From: Chlamydiales bacterium
GTDB lineage: Bacteria; Chlamydiota; Chlamydiia; Chlamydiales; Rhabdochlamydiaceae
Direction: 5' to 3'
DNA length: 64,000 bases
Assembly: GCA_016185065.1 (NCBI GenBank)
Contig: JACPOL010000004.1
Location: 1 to 64,000, forward strand
Both the position numbers and the translations under genes were made by a program. Below the pieces are notes generated by a model. The model made no database searches. It was not told the origin of the DNA and worked only from the letters and a program-made list of their open reading frames with translations. How positions within the stretch are numbered: the first letter of the stretch is position 1; each line of letters starts with the position of its first letter. Shown in pieces: positions 16,523 to 23,718 of this stretch.

Positions 16523-17359
16523 ATGGGACGAGGATCCAATCAGGCGCGTCTTCTAAGATGCTCAAATTCTTGCCAGGGAGAGTACGTTTTCAAATCGAGA
16601 TCTCTGCTTGAGAGTTTCGGAGTTCCTAGTAGTGAAGGAGCCAAGAGAGAACAGCTAGCCTTCTTGATGGACGAGGGCCATGTCGCTTGCGTGCCCCCCA
16701 CTTTCTATGTCGACTTTACTCAATTTGGATTGGGAGTCGGCTCCGTGCAGCATTATGAAGCATCTACAGCTCCTCTAGAAAGAGATAGATTTCACATGAA
16801 GGATGAGTCTCTTCAAGACGATTTACGCATTATCAGAATTTTTAACCTGATGATTCTGAATCTCGATGCCTTCTCTCACAACATCCTGATTACAGATAGA
16901 TCTTTGGGAGCGCGTAGGTGCATCTCTATCGACCATGGATACAGCCTGCCAGAAAGGCTTGCTGGCGGTCCTCCGCGAGGGGATCTCTGCGGCGAAGCTC
17001 CCTTCTCTGAAAAAGAGAGACTGTACATCCGAAGCCTCTCCCAAGAGCGCACCCTCGCACTCTTGACAAAACACAAGATACATCCAGACGCCATCCAGAT
17101 GCAGCAGGCCATGCTACAGACGCTTAAGGCAGCAGTGGAAACGCCTGGGGTTACCCTGTTTCACCTCTCTACCCTCTTCTACGGAAAGAGAAGAGAGCCC
17201 AGAGAGTTCGTGAGCGCAATTGGAGGATATGGAGCGATGGATCTGATGACTTTTAGTGATTCACTTGTCAGCCCTGAAGCAGACATGTGTGCCATTTTAA
17301 GCGCTAAGGCACCTGATGAGAGAAACGCGGCGATCAAAAAAGCTCTTAGAGCTTGTTAA
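16523..17359 (+). CDS. PI4K-gamma-like kinase module (C-terminal part of a split protein)
   Basis: From the first ATG (278 residues; the frame is open back to before 16442) the order of motifs matches eukaryotic PI3/4-kinases, most like plant PI4K-gamma: EYVFKS (K24, ATP-binding lysine), KREQLAFLMDEGHVACVPPT (41-60), VGSVQHYEAS, the catalytic loop ILNLDAFSHNILI (D115, N120) and ISIDHGYSLPE (D137). So the key Lys, Asp, Asn and Asp are all present. Such kinases use lipids or proteins as substrates; which applies here cannot be told. Its N-terminus appears to be the F-box module in another frame. Likely acquired from a eukaryote (inference). Confidence 0.75.
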   Translation: MGRGSNQARLLRCSNSCQGEYVFKSRSLLESFGVPSSEGAKREQLAFLMDEGHVACVPPTFYVDFTQFGLGVGSVQHYEASTAPLERDRFHMKDESLQDDLRIIRIFNLMILNLDAFSHNILITDRSLGARRCISIDHGYSLPERLAGGPPRGDLCGEAPFSEKERLYIRSLSQERTLALLTKHKIHPDAIQMQQAMLQTLKAAVETPGVTLFHLSTLFYGKRREPREFVSAIGGYGAMDLMTFSDSLVSPEADMCAILSAKAPDERNAAIKKALRAC

Positions 17360-17365
17360 CACTCT

Positions 17366-17881
17366 CTAGACATTCTCTGAAGCGTCTACAGATTGCGGTT
17401 TAATGAGTGAGTGGATCATGAGCCAGGCGATTCCGCAGAAGATTGCGCTATCTGCGATATTGAAAACAGGAAAGGAGTGGCCCCAGAATCGAAAGTGGAA
17501 CATATCGATCACATATCCATAGATAAGGTGGTCGAGAATATTCCCCAGGGCTCCCGAAATAATTAGAACAAGCGGAAGGCGCTGCTTTGAAACAGCGAAC
17601 AGAAAGAAGTAGACGATCATGCCTCCTACAATTAGAAGGCGCGCATAGAAAAGGTATTGATGGAAATTCGAGAGCATTCCCCACGCGGCTCCTTTATTGA
17701 GCACGTGGTTGATCGAAAAATCGATACCAGCCCAGTTCTCGAACACTGCGACTCCCCCATAAGGATAGAGCTCGGAGCCCCATCCCATCATGGGAAGAAA
17801 GTGGTGCGCGTAGGACTTTAGAAAAAAGTCGGACGCCAGAATCAGCAGCGATGCAAGAAAAAGCAGAAGGGAACGATTCAT
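17366..17881 (-). CDS. lspA: Lipoprotein signal peptidase LspA
   Basis: Inner-membrane aspartic protease that cleaves prolipoproteins. Four hydrophobic segments in 171 residues; the two catalytic Asp are in ISGALGNILDHLIYG and PVFNIADSAI. It directly follows the dksA-like gene with no gap, in the order nrdR-dksA-lspA that I recall from Chlamydia. Two lipoproteins in this window (ZnuA-like and the one at 40.2 kb) are expected substrates. Confidence 0.92.
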   Translation of the reverse strand: MNRSLLLFLASLLILASDFFLKSYAHHFLPMMGWGSELYPYGGVAVFENWAGIDFSINHVLNKGAAWGMLSNFHQYLFYARLLIVGGMIVYFFLFAVSKQRLPLVLIISGALGNILDHLIYGYVIDMFHFRFWGHSFPVFNIADSAIFCGIAWLMIHSLIKPQSVDASENV

Positions 17882-18247
17882 CTAGAGCAGGCCCTTCTCA
17901 AACTTATCCTGCGCTTTCACTGTCATCGTTGCATAGGGAACTGCTTCAAGGCGTTTCACGGGAATCTCTTCGCCAGTAATGTCGCAGACTCCGTATGTGT
18001 TCTCATCGATCTTCTCCAGAGCGCGTTCAATCTGGCGCAAAATCGTATACTCTTTATTCGTCACTTCTAAGCTGATTGTGCGGACAAAGTCGTCTGTGCC
18101 CTCATCGGCCTGGTGCTGCGAATAGCCCTTAGACTTATCATCGGATTTAACTTCTTCTGTCGCTCCGCGAACGAGCTGTTGCAATTGAGCGCGCAATTCG
18201 AGCAGGCGCTGCTTAAACTTATCGATCTCACTCTTTTTCAAGGGCAT
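17882..18247 (-). CDS. dksA: DksA/TraR-family protein with degenerate zinc finger
   Basis: RNA-polymerase-binding regulator family, 121 residues. It has an N-terminal coiled coil (about 5-75) with DEGTDDF at the hairpin tip, then the C-terminal globular part YGVCDITGEEIPVKRLEAVP. Only one Cys remains where four normally bind zinc: CDIT replaces CxxC and PYATMTVKAQ replaces the second pair. Cys-poor DksA relatives exist elsewhere, so it may still act on RNA polymerase. It overlaps nrdR by 20 bp. Confidence 0.8.
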   Translation of the reverse strand: MPLKKSEIDKFKQRLLELRAQLQQLVRGATEEVKSDDKSKGYSQHQADEGTDDFVRTISLEVTNKEYTILRQIERALEKIDENTYGVCDITGEEIPVKRLEAVPYATMTVKAQDKFEKGLL

Positions 18248-18737
18248 GTCTTATCTCCATTTGTTCGTGTAGCACATCATCTTTGCCATCTTTTGTTTCA
18301 ACATTCTGGAGTGCATCCACCAGTTCGTTAACATCTTTGAAACGGCGATAGACACAGGCGAAACGTATATAAGCAATTGCATCTAGTGCTTGCAAGTGCT
18401 TCATCGCAATTTCACCGAGCTCAGGAGTACTTATCTCCTTTATCTGCCGCTCCATCAGATCTGCAGTGATCTTGTAGGAGATCGCCCGAACCTGCTCGTG
18501 ACTGATTCGCGTGTGTCGACATGCAGCATCAAGCCCTTTGATGAGCTTATCTTGCTGAAAGTCCTCATATCTTCCATCGCGCTTATGAACTTGGATCGTC
18601 AAATCGATCGTTTCAAAAGTCGTAAATCGACGGAGACACTTCAAACACTCGCGTCTTCTGCGCACCGCGTTGGTTTCCGCCGCGTTGCGAGAATCGGTTA
18701 CTTTAGATTCATCATGACTGCAAAAAGGACAGCGCAT
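18228..18737 (-). CDS. nrdR: Transcriptional repressor NrdR
   Basis: Senses ATP/dATP and represses ribonucleotide reductase genes. The N-terminal zinc ribbon has MRCPFCSHDESKVTDSR and ECLKCLRRFTTFE (two CxxC pairs), followed by an ATP-cone (HKRDGRYEDFQQDKLIKGL) and the C-terminal IRFACVYRRFKDV. The 169 residues are slightly longer than the usual 150. First gene of the nrdR-dksA-lspA unit. Confidence 0.93.
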   Translation of the reverse strand: MRCPFCSHDESKVTDSRNAAETNAVRRRRECLKCLRRFTTFETIDLTIQVHKRDGRYEDFQQDKLIKGLDAACRHTRISHEQVRAISYKITADLMERQIKEISTPELGEIAMKHLQALDAIAYIRFACVYRRFKDVNELVDALQNVETKDGKDDVLHEQMEIRHALEKE

Positions 18738-18802
18738 ATTCTGATGCTTTAAGCGATCGCGCGCTTTTTTGTGAACAATTTATTACCCAACAGCTGACAA
18801 AA

Positions 18803-18889
18803 CGGAGGAGGTGGGATTCGAACCCACGAAACGTTTTCACGTTTACACGCTTTCCAAGCGTGCTCCATCGGCCACTCGGACACTCCTCC
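18803..18889 (-). tRNA. tRNA-Ser (anticodon GGA)
   Basis: The - strand folds into a class II tRNA of 87 nt: acceptor GGAGGAG/CTCCTCC with discriminator G, D-loop GAGTGGCCGATGGA, anticodon arm CACGCTTGGAAAGCGTG with GGA, a long variable arm (AAACGTGAAAACGTTT) and T-loop GGTTCGAATCC. The 3' CCA is not encoded. Confidence 0.95.
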
Positions 18890-18974
18890 ATAAAAAACCC
18901 ATAAAAACTACTCCAGATTTTGTTTAACTACAAGATTATTTGCGTGCTTTGCAAAAACCTCAAACTAACTTAAA

Positions 18975-19910
18975 ATGTCTCCCATGCGGACCTTCTTGCT
19001 TAAAATTTTTTCTATCCTTCTGCTTTTCGGGCTCACGGCTTGCCAGACTAGCCAGAAACCCGCTGCCTCCTCAAAACCGATCGTACTCGTCAGTATCGCT
19101 CCCTACGCCTACTTTATCGAGCAGATCGCAAAAGAGCGCGTTGCAATCGAACTACTCGTGCCTTATAGCGCTGATCCACACACCTATGAGCCCAATCCTA
19201 AGCAGGTTAAAACTGCCTACGAAGCGAAGCTCTGGGTGCGCATCGGAGATCCTTTTGAAGAGAAAATTTTAAAAATTTTGGAAAAACAGAGCTCCTCTCC
19301 TCTCACTCTGCAGATGTGGGAAGAACTCCCCCTCCTGCACTTGAAAGCAGATGAGCACGCACATTGTGAACATGGCCACCATCAGCATGGAGGCGAGGAG
19401 GCGCAAGACAGACACGTCTGGCTAAGCGCGAAGCTAGCAAAGATTCAAGCCGCTCGTATCGAGAAGGCTCTCTCCGAGCTCCTTCCTGAAGAGAGCGCTT
19501 TTTTCAAAAAAAACCTCACCATCTTCCTAGAAAAACTCGAGCATCTAGATCAAGAGATGGCGACTCTACTCTCTCCATTAAAAGGTAGAGCGCTTCTCGT
19601 CTCCCATCCAGCTTTTGGATACTTCTGTCAGGACTACAACCTAGTGCAGCTAGCGATTGAGGACGAAGGGAAAGAGGCGCTTCCGCAGAAAATTGCAACT
19701 ACATTGAAAGAGGCGGGCTCCCTTCAGGCTCGTTGCGTGATCACTCAAGGCCAATACTCCACAAAGGCCGCCGAGCTGGTTGCAAAAAAACTTCGATTGC
19801 CTATTTTTCAGATCGATCCGTATGCTCGGGACTATTTTGAAAATTTGCACAAACTCGCAAGAATCCTCGCAGAAGCAGATACCGAGCAGAATGTCTCACA
19901 ACGCCATTGA
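18975..19910 (+). CDS. znuA: Zinc/manganese ABC transporter binding lipoprotein (TroA/ZnuA)
   Basis: Periplasmic metal-binding protein tethered by lipid: signal peptide FSILLLFGLTAC with the lipobox Cys at residue 23 (LTAC). The body is a cluster A-1 metal receptor (VSIAPYAYFIEQIA, ADPHTYEPNPKQ with a ligand His, VSHPAFGYF). A His-rich loop (EHAHCEHGHHQHGG, about 127-142) favours zinc as in ZnuA. ATG at 18984 is an alternative start. The 3' end overlaps the ATPase gene by 20 bp. The block is placed next to rplU-rpmA-obg, as in Chlamydia. Confidence 0.88.
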   Translation: MSPMRTFLLKIFSILLLFGLTACQTSQKPAASSKPIVLVSIAPYAYFIEQIAKERVAIELLVPYSADPHTYEPNPKQVKTAYEAKLWVRIGDPFEEKILKILEKQSSSPLTLQMWEELPLLHLKADEHAHCEHGHHQHGGEEAQDRHVWLSAKLAKIQAARIEKALSELLPEESAFFKKNLTIFLEKLEHLDQEMATLLSPLKGRALLVSHPAFGYFCQDYNLVQLAIEDEGKEALPQKIATTLKEAGSLQARCVITQGQYSTKAAELVAKKLRLPIFQIDPYARDYFENLHKLARILAEADTEQNVSQRH

Positions 19911-20631
19911 AATTGAAGATCTTAGCTTTAGCTATGAGAAGAGGCCCATCTTGTCTGGGGTCAACCTCTCTGTGCTCAATGGCGAATTCGTAGCTATTTT
20001 CGGCCCGAATGGCGGGGGAAAAACCACCTTTTTAAAGTTAGTGATGGGGTTTTTAGAACCAGATGCGGGAGAGATTCGCATTTTTGGAACTAGCCCAAAG
20101 AGAGCGAGAGGCTCGATAAGCTACGTACCTCAGGCAGCGCAGTTCGACAGACAGTTCCCCCTCTCAGTTCTCGATCTCGTACTGATGGGGTGTCTCTCAA
20201 AACAGACAGCCTGGGGAGCCCTTCCGAAGGAGTCGAAAGAGAAGGCTCTTCAAGCTCTTGATAAAGTAGGTCTTTTAGATAAGCAGCATCAGGCATTTGG
20301 AACTCTTTCTGGAGGTCAAGCGCAGCGCACGCTGATAGCACGCGCTCTTGTCTCAGATCCAGACCTGCTGATTTTGGATGAGCCAACAGCGAGCGTCGAC
20401 CCGGAAGCGGAAGGGCGCATTCACTCTCTTCTGCTCGATTTAAAAAAATCGATGACGATTCTGATGGTTACGCATGATCTGCAGGGTATTATTGAAAAGG
20501 CGGATCGCATGATCTGCATCCACCGCACTCTGACAGCCTACACACCCAAGCAGGTGTGCGAACACTTCTCTGTAGGGCTCTACCACTCACCTCTCCTTAA
20601 CCCCTCGAACCCCTTGCGGCGCCCAACATGA
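19891..20631 (+). CDS. znuC: Metal ABC transporter ATPase
   Basis: Nucleotide-binding subunit of the transporter. Walker A FGPNGGGKTT, Q-loop SYVPQAAQFD, signature TLSGGQAQR, Walker B LLILDEPTASVD and switch His in MVTHDL are all intact. I chose the ATG at 19891 (246 residues), inside the end of the lipoprotein gene; an upstream frame extension to 19780 would overlap more and adds no family sequence. Ends in an ATGA overlap with the permease gene. Confidence 0.92.
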   Translation: MSHNAIEIEDLSFSYEKRPILSGVNLSVLNGEFVAIFGPNGGGKTTFLKLVMGFLEPDAGEIRIFGTSPKRARGSISYVPQAAQFDRQFPLSVLDLVLMGCLSKQTAWGALPKESKEKALQALDKVGLLDKQHQAFGTLSGGQAQRTLIARALVSDPDLLILDEPTASVDPEAEGRIHSLLLDLKKSMTILMVTHDLQGIIEKADRMICIHRTLTAYTPKQVCEHFSVGLYHSPLLNPSNPLRRPT

Positions 20632-21461
20632 CCTTTCTGGATATCTTTCAGACACACCCCTTTCTGCTGATGTCCCTGCTGGCAGGGCTCGCGGCATCGA
20701 TTACCAGTGGAATTATCGGGTCTTATGTCGTCAGTAAGCGCATCGTATTCATCAGCGGCAGCATCGCCCATTCTGTCCTAGGGGGAATGGGCGTCTGCCT
20801 CTGGCTAAGACGTGTCTTGGGAATCGAGTGGCTCACTCCACTCCATGGGGCACTCTTCGCAGCGCTTCTCTCGGCTCTTTTGATCGGCTGGATCCACCTA
20901 AAATACAGACAGAGAGAGGATACCGTCATCGCAACTCTCTGGTCTACGGGTATGGCCATCGGCGTGATCTTTATCGCCCTGACGCCAGGGTATAATGTAG
21001 AACTGATGAACTTCCTCTTCGGAAATATCCTCTGGGTCAGCAGTTCTGATCTACAGCTTCTATTCGGACTCGACCTCATCACGATCGCACTCGTTGCGAT
21101 CTTCCATCGTCGTTTTGTCGCTGTCTGTTTTGATGAGGAGCAGGCCCTACTTCAGGGCATCAATATCCGCGCAATCTACCTACTTCTGCTAGCGCTTGTC
21201 GCTATCTCGGTCGTGATTCTGATTCAAGTCGTTGGAGCCATTCTGGTGATCGCAATGCTCGCCATACCTGCGGCTATGGCAAGTGAGATGACCCATCGCA
21301 TGGGCCTAATGATGCTCATTGCTATCGGTTTCGGATGCCTCTTCAGCATAACAGGAACAACAGCTTCCTATCTGCTGAACTGGCCTCCGGGAGCCACCAT
21401 CTCACTTACCGCCGCCTGCTTCTACTCATTCTCTCTTCTTCGTAAAAAAAGAGAGAGGTGA
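20628..21461 (+). CDS. znuB: Metal ABC transporter permease
   Basis: Membrane subunit of the ABC-3 family, 277 residues with about eight or nine membrane segments. The stretch VKL-less GINIRAIYLLLLALVAISVV followed by VVGAILVIAMLAIPAA is typical of ZnuB/MntB permeases. Translation is coupled to the ATPase gene. It ends 1 bp from a tiny convergent gene. Confidence 0.9.
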   Translation: MTFLDIFQTHPFLLMSLLAGLAASITSGIIGSYVVSKRIVFISGSIAHSVLGGMGVCLWLRRVLGIEWLTPLHGALFAALLSALLIGWIHLKYRQREDTVIATLWSTGMAIGVIFIALTPGYNVELMNFLFGNILWVSSSDLQLLFGLDLITIALVAIFHRRFVAVCFDEEQALLQGINIRAIYLLLLALVAISVVILIQVVGAILVIAMLAIPAAMASEMTHRMGLMMLIAIGFGCLFSITGTTASYLLNWPPGATISLTAACFYSFSLLRKKRER

Positions 21462-21462
21462 G

Positions 21463-21561
21463 TTATCCCATTAATTTGTGCCAGAAATTGCTCCAAGCAC
21501 CGCGTCTTTTTGCTGGTCTAGATTTTTTGCTTGTTGTTCTTCTTTTTCTGCTAGCTTTCAT
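21463..21561 (-). CDS. Tiny Arg/Lys-rich protein (32 aa)
   Basis: ATG at 21561, AAGGAG seven bases before it, stop TAA at 21463-21465. The product starts MKASRKRRTTSKKSRPAKRR and ends GAWSNFWHKLMG; about half of its residues are Lys or Arg in the first 20. It follows another tiny basic gene by 30 bp on the same strand. I recall small unnamed genes next to the rplU homologue in Chlamydia. A ribosomal, RNA- or DNA-binding role is possible but unproven. Confidence 0.7.
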   Translation of the reverse strand: MKASRKRRTTSKKSRPAKRRGAWSNFWHKLMG

Positions 21562-21591
21562 ACAATTTCTCCTTAAATGGGTTTATTCCTG

Positions 21592-21720
21592 TTAGCTATA
21601 ATATCTATGGGAGAAGATGCTCATTGCATTCTCTTCGCCCTTCTTCATGTTCTTGCTCTTGTGCTTACGGTGAGTCTTAAATGTCACTTTTGAAGACTTT
21701 CGCTTAGAGAATCTCTTCAT
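21592..21720 (-). CDS. Tiny basic protein (42 aa)
   Basis: ATG at 21720 preceded by GAGGGG at seven bases; stop TAA at 21592-21594. It begins MKRFSKRKSSKVTFKTHRKH and ends SIFSHRYYS, very rich in Lys, Arg and His. Its good ribosome site, the A/T-rich promoter region upstream and a second tiny basic gene 30 bp downstream support a real two-gene unit. Not a known ribosomal protein that I can recognise (it lacks L34 or L36 motifs). Confidence 0.72.
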   Translation of the reverse strand: MKRFSKRKSSKVTFKTHRKHKSKNMKKGEENAMSIFSHRYYS

Positions 21721-21768
21721 AACAACACCCCTCGTTTAGATATGATTAATATCCGTTCCCTTATTTTT

Positions 21769-21798
21769 ATATTATGAAATAGTTTAATTATTAATCAA
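21769..21798 (-). promoter_or_regulatory. Putative promoter of the tiny basic genes
   Basis: On the - strand TTGATT (21798-21793) and TAATAT (21774-21769) are 18 bp apart, about 50 bp before the first tiny gene, in a very A/T-rich stretch. Confidence 0.5.
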
Positions 21799-21886
21799 TT
21801 AATTTAGGTTAATTTAAAAAAATTATAATTAACTTAATTATACACAAAGAGAAAGAGCTTCGGCACCCCACATTAAGAATAGAGAG

Positions 21887-21916
21887 TTGACTAGGAATCT
21901 GCGGCTAGAGTATGAT
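21887..21916 (+). promoter_or_regulatory. Putative promoter of rplU-rpmA-obg
   Basis: TTGACT (21887-21892) and TATGAT (21911-21916) with an 18-bp spacer, 30 bp before the rplU start; close to the sigma-70 consensus. Confidence 0.7.
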
Positions 21917-21946
21917 GCTTTTTCTATTCTTAGAGAGGAGATTTAA

Positions 21947-22258
21947 ATGTACGCGATCATCGAAACAGGTGGAAAACAGTACCGCGTTGAGAAAGGCGAC
22001 CTCATTGACGTAGAGCTACTTACACCTCCTTCTAGCGGTAAAGTAGAGTTCAAGAACGTCATTCTACTCAATGACGGCTCTTCAGTAAAAATCGGCGCTC
22101 CACACGTTGCAAAATCACGTGTTGTCGGCGAGCTGATCCAGGAAGTACGCGGACCTAAAGTCATCGCGTTCAAATACAAACGTCGCAAAGGAATCAGACG
22201 CAAGGTGGGACACCGCCAGCGCTACTCCCGCGTAAAGATTACAGACATCGAAGGTTAA
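21947..22258 (+). CDS. rplU: 50S ribosomal protein L21
   Basis: 103 residues, the normal length. MYAIIETGGKQYRVEKGD at the N-terminus and FKYKRRKGIRRKVGHRQRYS near the C-terminus are diagnostic. GAGGAG precedes the ATG. First gene of the rplU-rpmA-obg unit, an order widely conserved in bacteria. Confidence 0.97.
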   Translation: MYAIIETGGKQYRVEKGDLIDVELLTPPSSGKVEFKNVILLNDGSSVKIGAPHVAKSRVVGELIQEVRGPKVIAFKYKRRKGIRRKVGHRQRYSRVKITDIEG

Positions 22259-22270
22259 CAGAGGCTTCTC

Positions 22271-22525
22271 ATGGCACATAAGAAAGGTCAGGGTTCTACC
22301 CGTAACGGACGCGACTCTAACGCACAACGTCTTGGCATTAAGGCAACAGCAGGCCAATTCGTCACAGCGGGAAGCATCCTCGTTCGCCAAAATGGCACAA
22401 AATGGCACCCGAGCAAGAACGTCGGTGTAGGTAGAGACTATACTCTCTATGCACTCGTAGACGGCTTGGTTGCATTCCGCAAGAGCAATCGGACTTTTGT
22501 TTCCGTGGTTCCTGCTACAACCTAA
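22271..22525 (+). CDS. rpmA: 50S ribosomal protein L27
   Basis: 84 residues. [20 protein letters not shown] and [19 protein letters not shown] are the family signature. The N-terminus begins directly with the mature-type MAHKKG, without the cleaved leader found in Firmicutes. Confidence 0.97.
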   Translation: MAHKKGQGSTRNGRDSNAQRLGIKATAGQFVTAGSILVRQNGTKWHPSKNVGVGRDYTLYALVDGLVAFRKSNRTFVSVVPATT

Positions 22526-22543
22526 TAACATATAAGTTAACCC

Positions 22544-23557
22544 GTGTTCATCGACTCAGTCACACTTACCCTTTCCGCCGGCAAGGGAGGCAATGGCGTC
22601 GTCGCCTGGAGACGGGAGAAGTATATCCCTAAAGGCGGCCCCTCTGGGGGCAACGGCGGCAAGGGAGCTTCCCTTGTTCTACGCGCCTACAATCAAGAAA
22701 CCTCTCTCGAAGGCTTCAGAAATCGCCGCATCATCAAAGCGGAGAATGGAGGCGCGGGCGGAGGAGCTCACAAGCAGGGTCACAACGGGAAGAGCCTTGT
22801 TCTTAATGTCCCTTGTGGAACTCTCGTCAAAGACGCTCGCACTAAAGAAGTCCTCTTTGATTTCACAGAAGATAAGCAGGAGTGGATCGCCTGCAGAGGA
22901 GGAAGAGGAGGAAGGGGTAACGCCTCATTCCGCTCCCCCACTCACCAAGCTCCAAATATCTGCACAGAAGGGACTGAAGGAGAGAGCAGAGAGATCGAGC
23001 TCGAGCTTAAGCTCATCGCAGACGTTGGCCTAGTCGGCTTCCCCAACGCGGGTAAGTCAACCTTAATGTCAAAGATCACTAAGCTCCGCGTAAAGATCGG
23101 TGCTTATCCTTTTACTACCCTCTTTCCAAACCTCAGCTACATCGAACTTAGCAACTACTCGCGCATCCTCGTCGCTGATATTCCTGGCATTATCGAAGAC
23201 GCACATGAAGACCGCGGCCTCGGCCTCTCCTTCTTGAAACACATCGAGCGCACGAGCGTCCTGCTCTTTGTGATAGACGTCTCCGGTTTTGAAGGAAGAG
23301 ATCCAGTTCGCGACTATGAGATATTACGTGAAGAGCTCCGCTCTTACGATCCAAAGCTTCTAGAGAAGCCCTCCCTCGTTGCTCTGAATAAGATCGACAT
23401 GGAAGGCGCAGAAGAGCAGATCGCTCGCTTCCGTGAGCAGTTCAACGGCAATCCTAAAACCATCTTTGAGATCTCCTCTCTCGAGGCACAGGGCTTAAAG
23501 CCGCTGCTCGCCGCTGTGGAAGAGCTCGTCTGCCCCGCACTCGCTCTCACCCCCTAA
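22544..23557 (+). CDS. obg: Obg/CgtA GTPase
   Basis: Ribosome-assembly GTPase, 337 residues. The Gly-rich Obg fold (residues 1-158, e.g. GPSGGNGGKGASLVL, RGGRGGRGNASF) precedes the G domain: GFPNAGKST (G1), DIPGII (G3), NKID (G4). The start is GTG. It lacks the longer C-terminal extension of some Obg proteins. Followed by a palindromic element and the convergent beta-propeller gene. Confidence 0.95.
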   Translation: MFIDSVTLTLSAGKGGNGVVAWRREKYIPKGGPSGGNGGKGASLVLRAYNQETSLEGFRNRRIIKAENGGAGGGAHKQGHNGKSLVLNVPCGTLVKDARTKEVLFDFTEDKQEWIACRGGRGGRGNASFRSPTHQAPNICTEGTEGESREIELELKLIADVGLVGFPNAGKSTLMSKITKLRVKIGAYPFTTLFPNLSYIELSNYSRILVADIPGIIEDAHEDRGLGLSFLKHIERTSVLLFVIDVSGFEGRDPVRDYEILREELRSYDPKLLEKPSLVALNKIDMEGAEEQIARFREQFNGNPKTIFEISSLEAQGLKPLLAAVEELVCPALALTP

Positions 23558-23575
23558 AAAGGAATCACGGGGAAT

Positions 23576-23702
23576 TACACAGAGATCACAGAGAAAGAGG
23601 AGAAGATCATCTTTTCTGCTCTCCGCAGAAAAGATGGATGCTCTGCCGCTTCGCGGCAATTTTCTTCTCCTCCCCCTCTGTGTCTCTGTGATCTCTGTGT
23701 AA
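23576..23702. repeat. Palindromic intergenic element, ACACAGAGATCACAGAG type
   Basis: The left arm (23576-23606, beginning TTACACAGAGATCACAGAG) pairs with the right arm (23662-23702, ending CTCTGTGATCTCTGTGTAA). The arms are made of tandem variants of the word CACAGAG. A second small hairpin (CTGCCGCTTCGCGGCA) lies in the loop. It separates the convergent obg and beta-propeller genes. Confidence 0.88.
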
Positions 23703-23718
23703 GATCTTTTTCTTTTTT

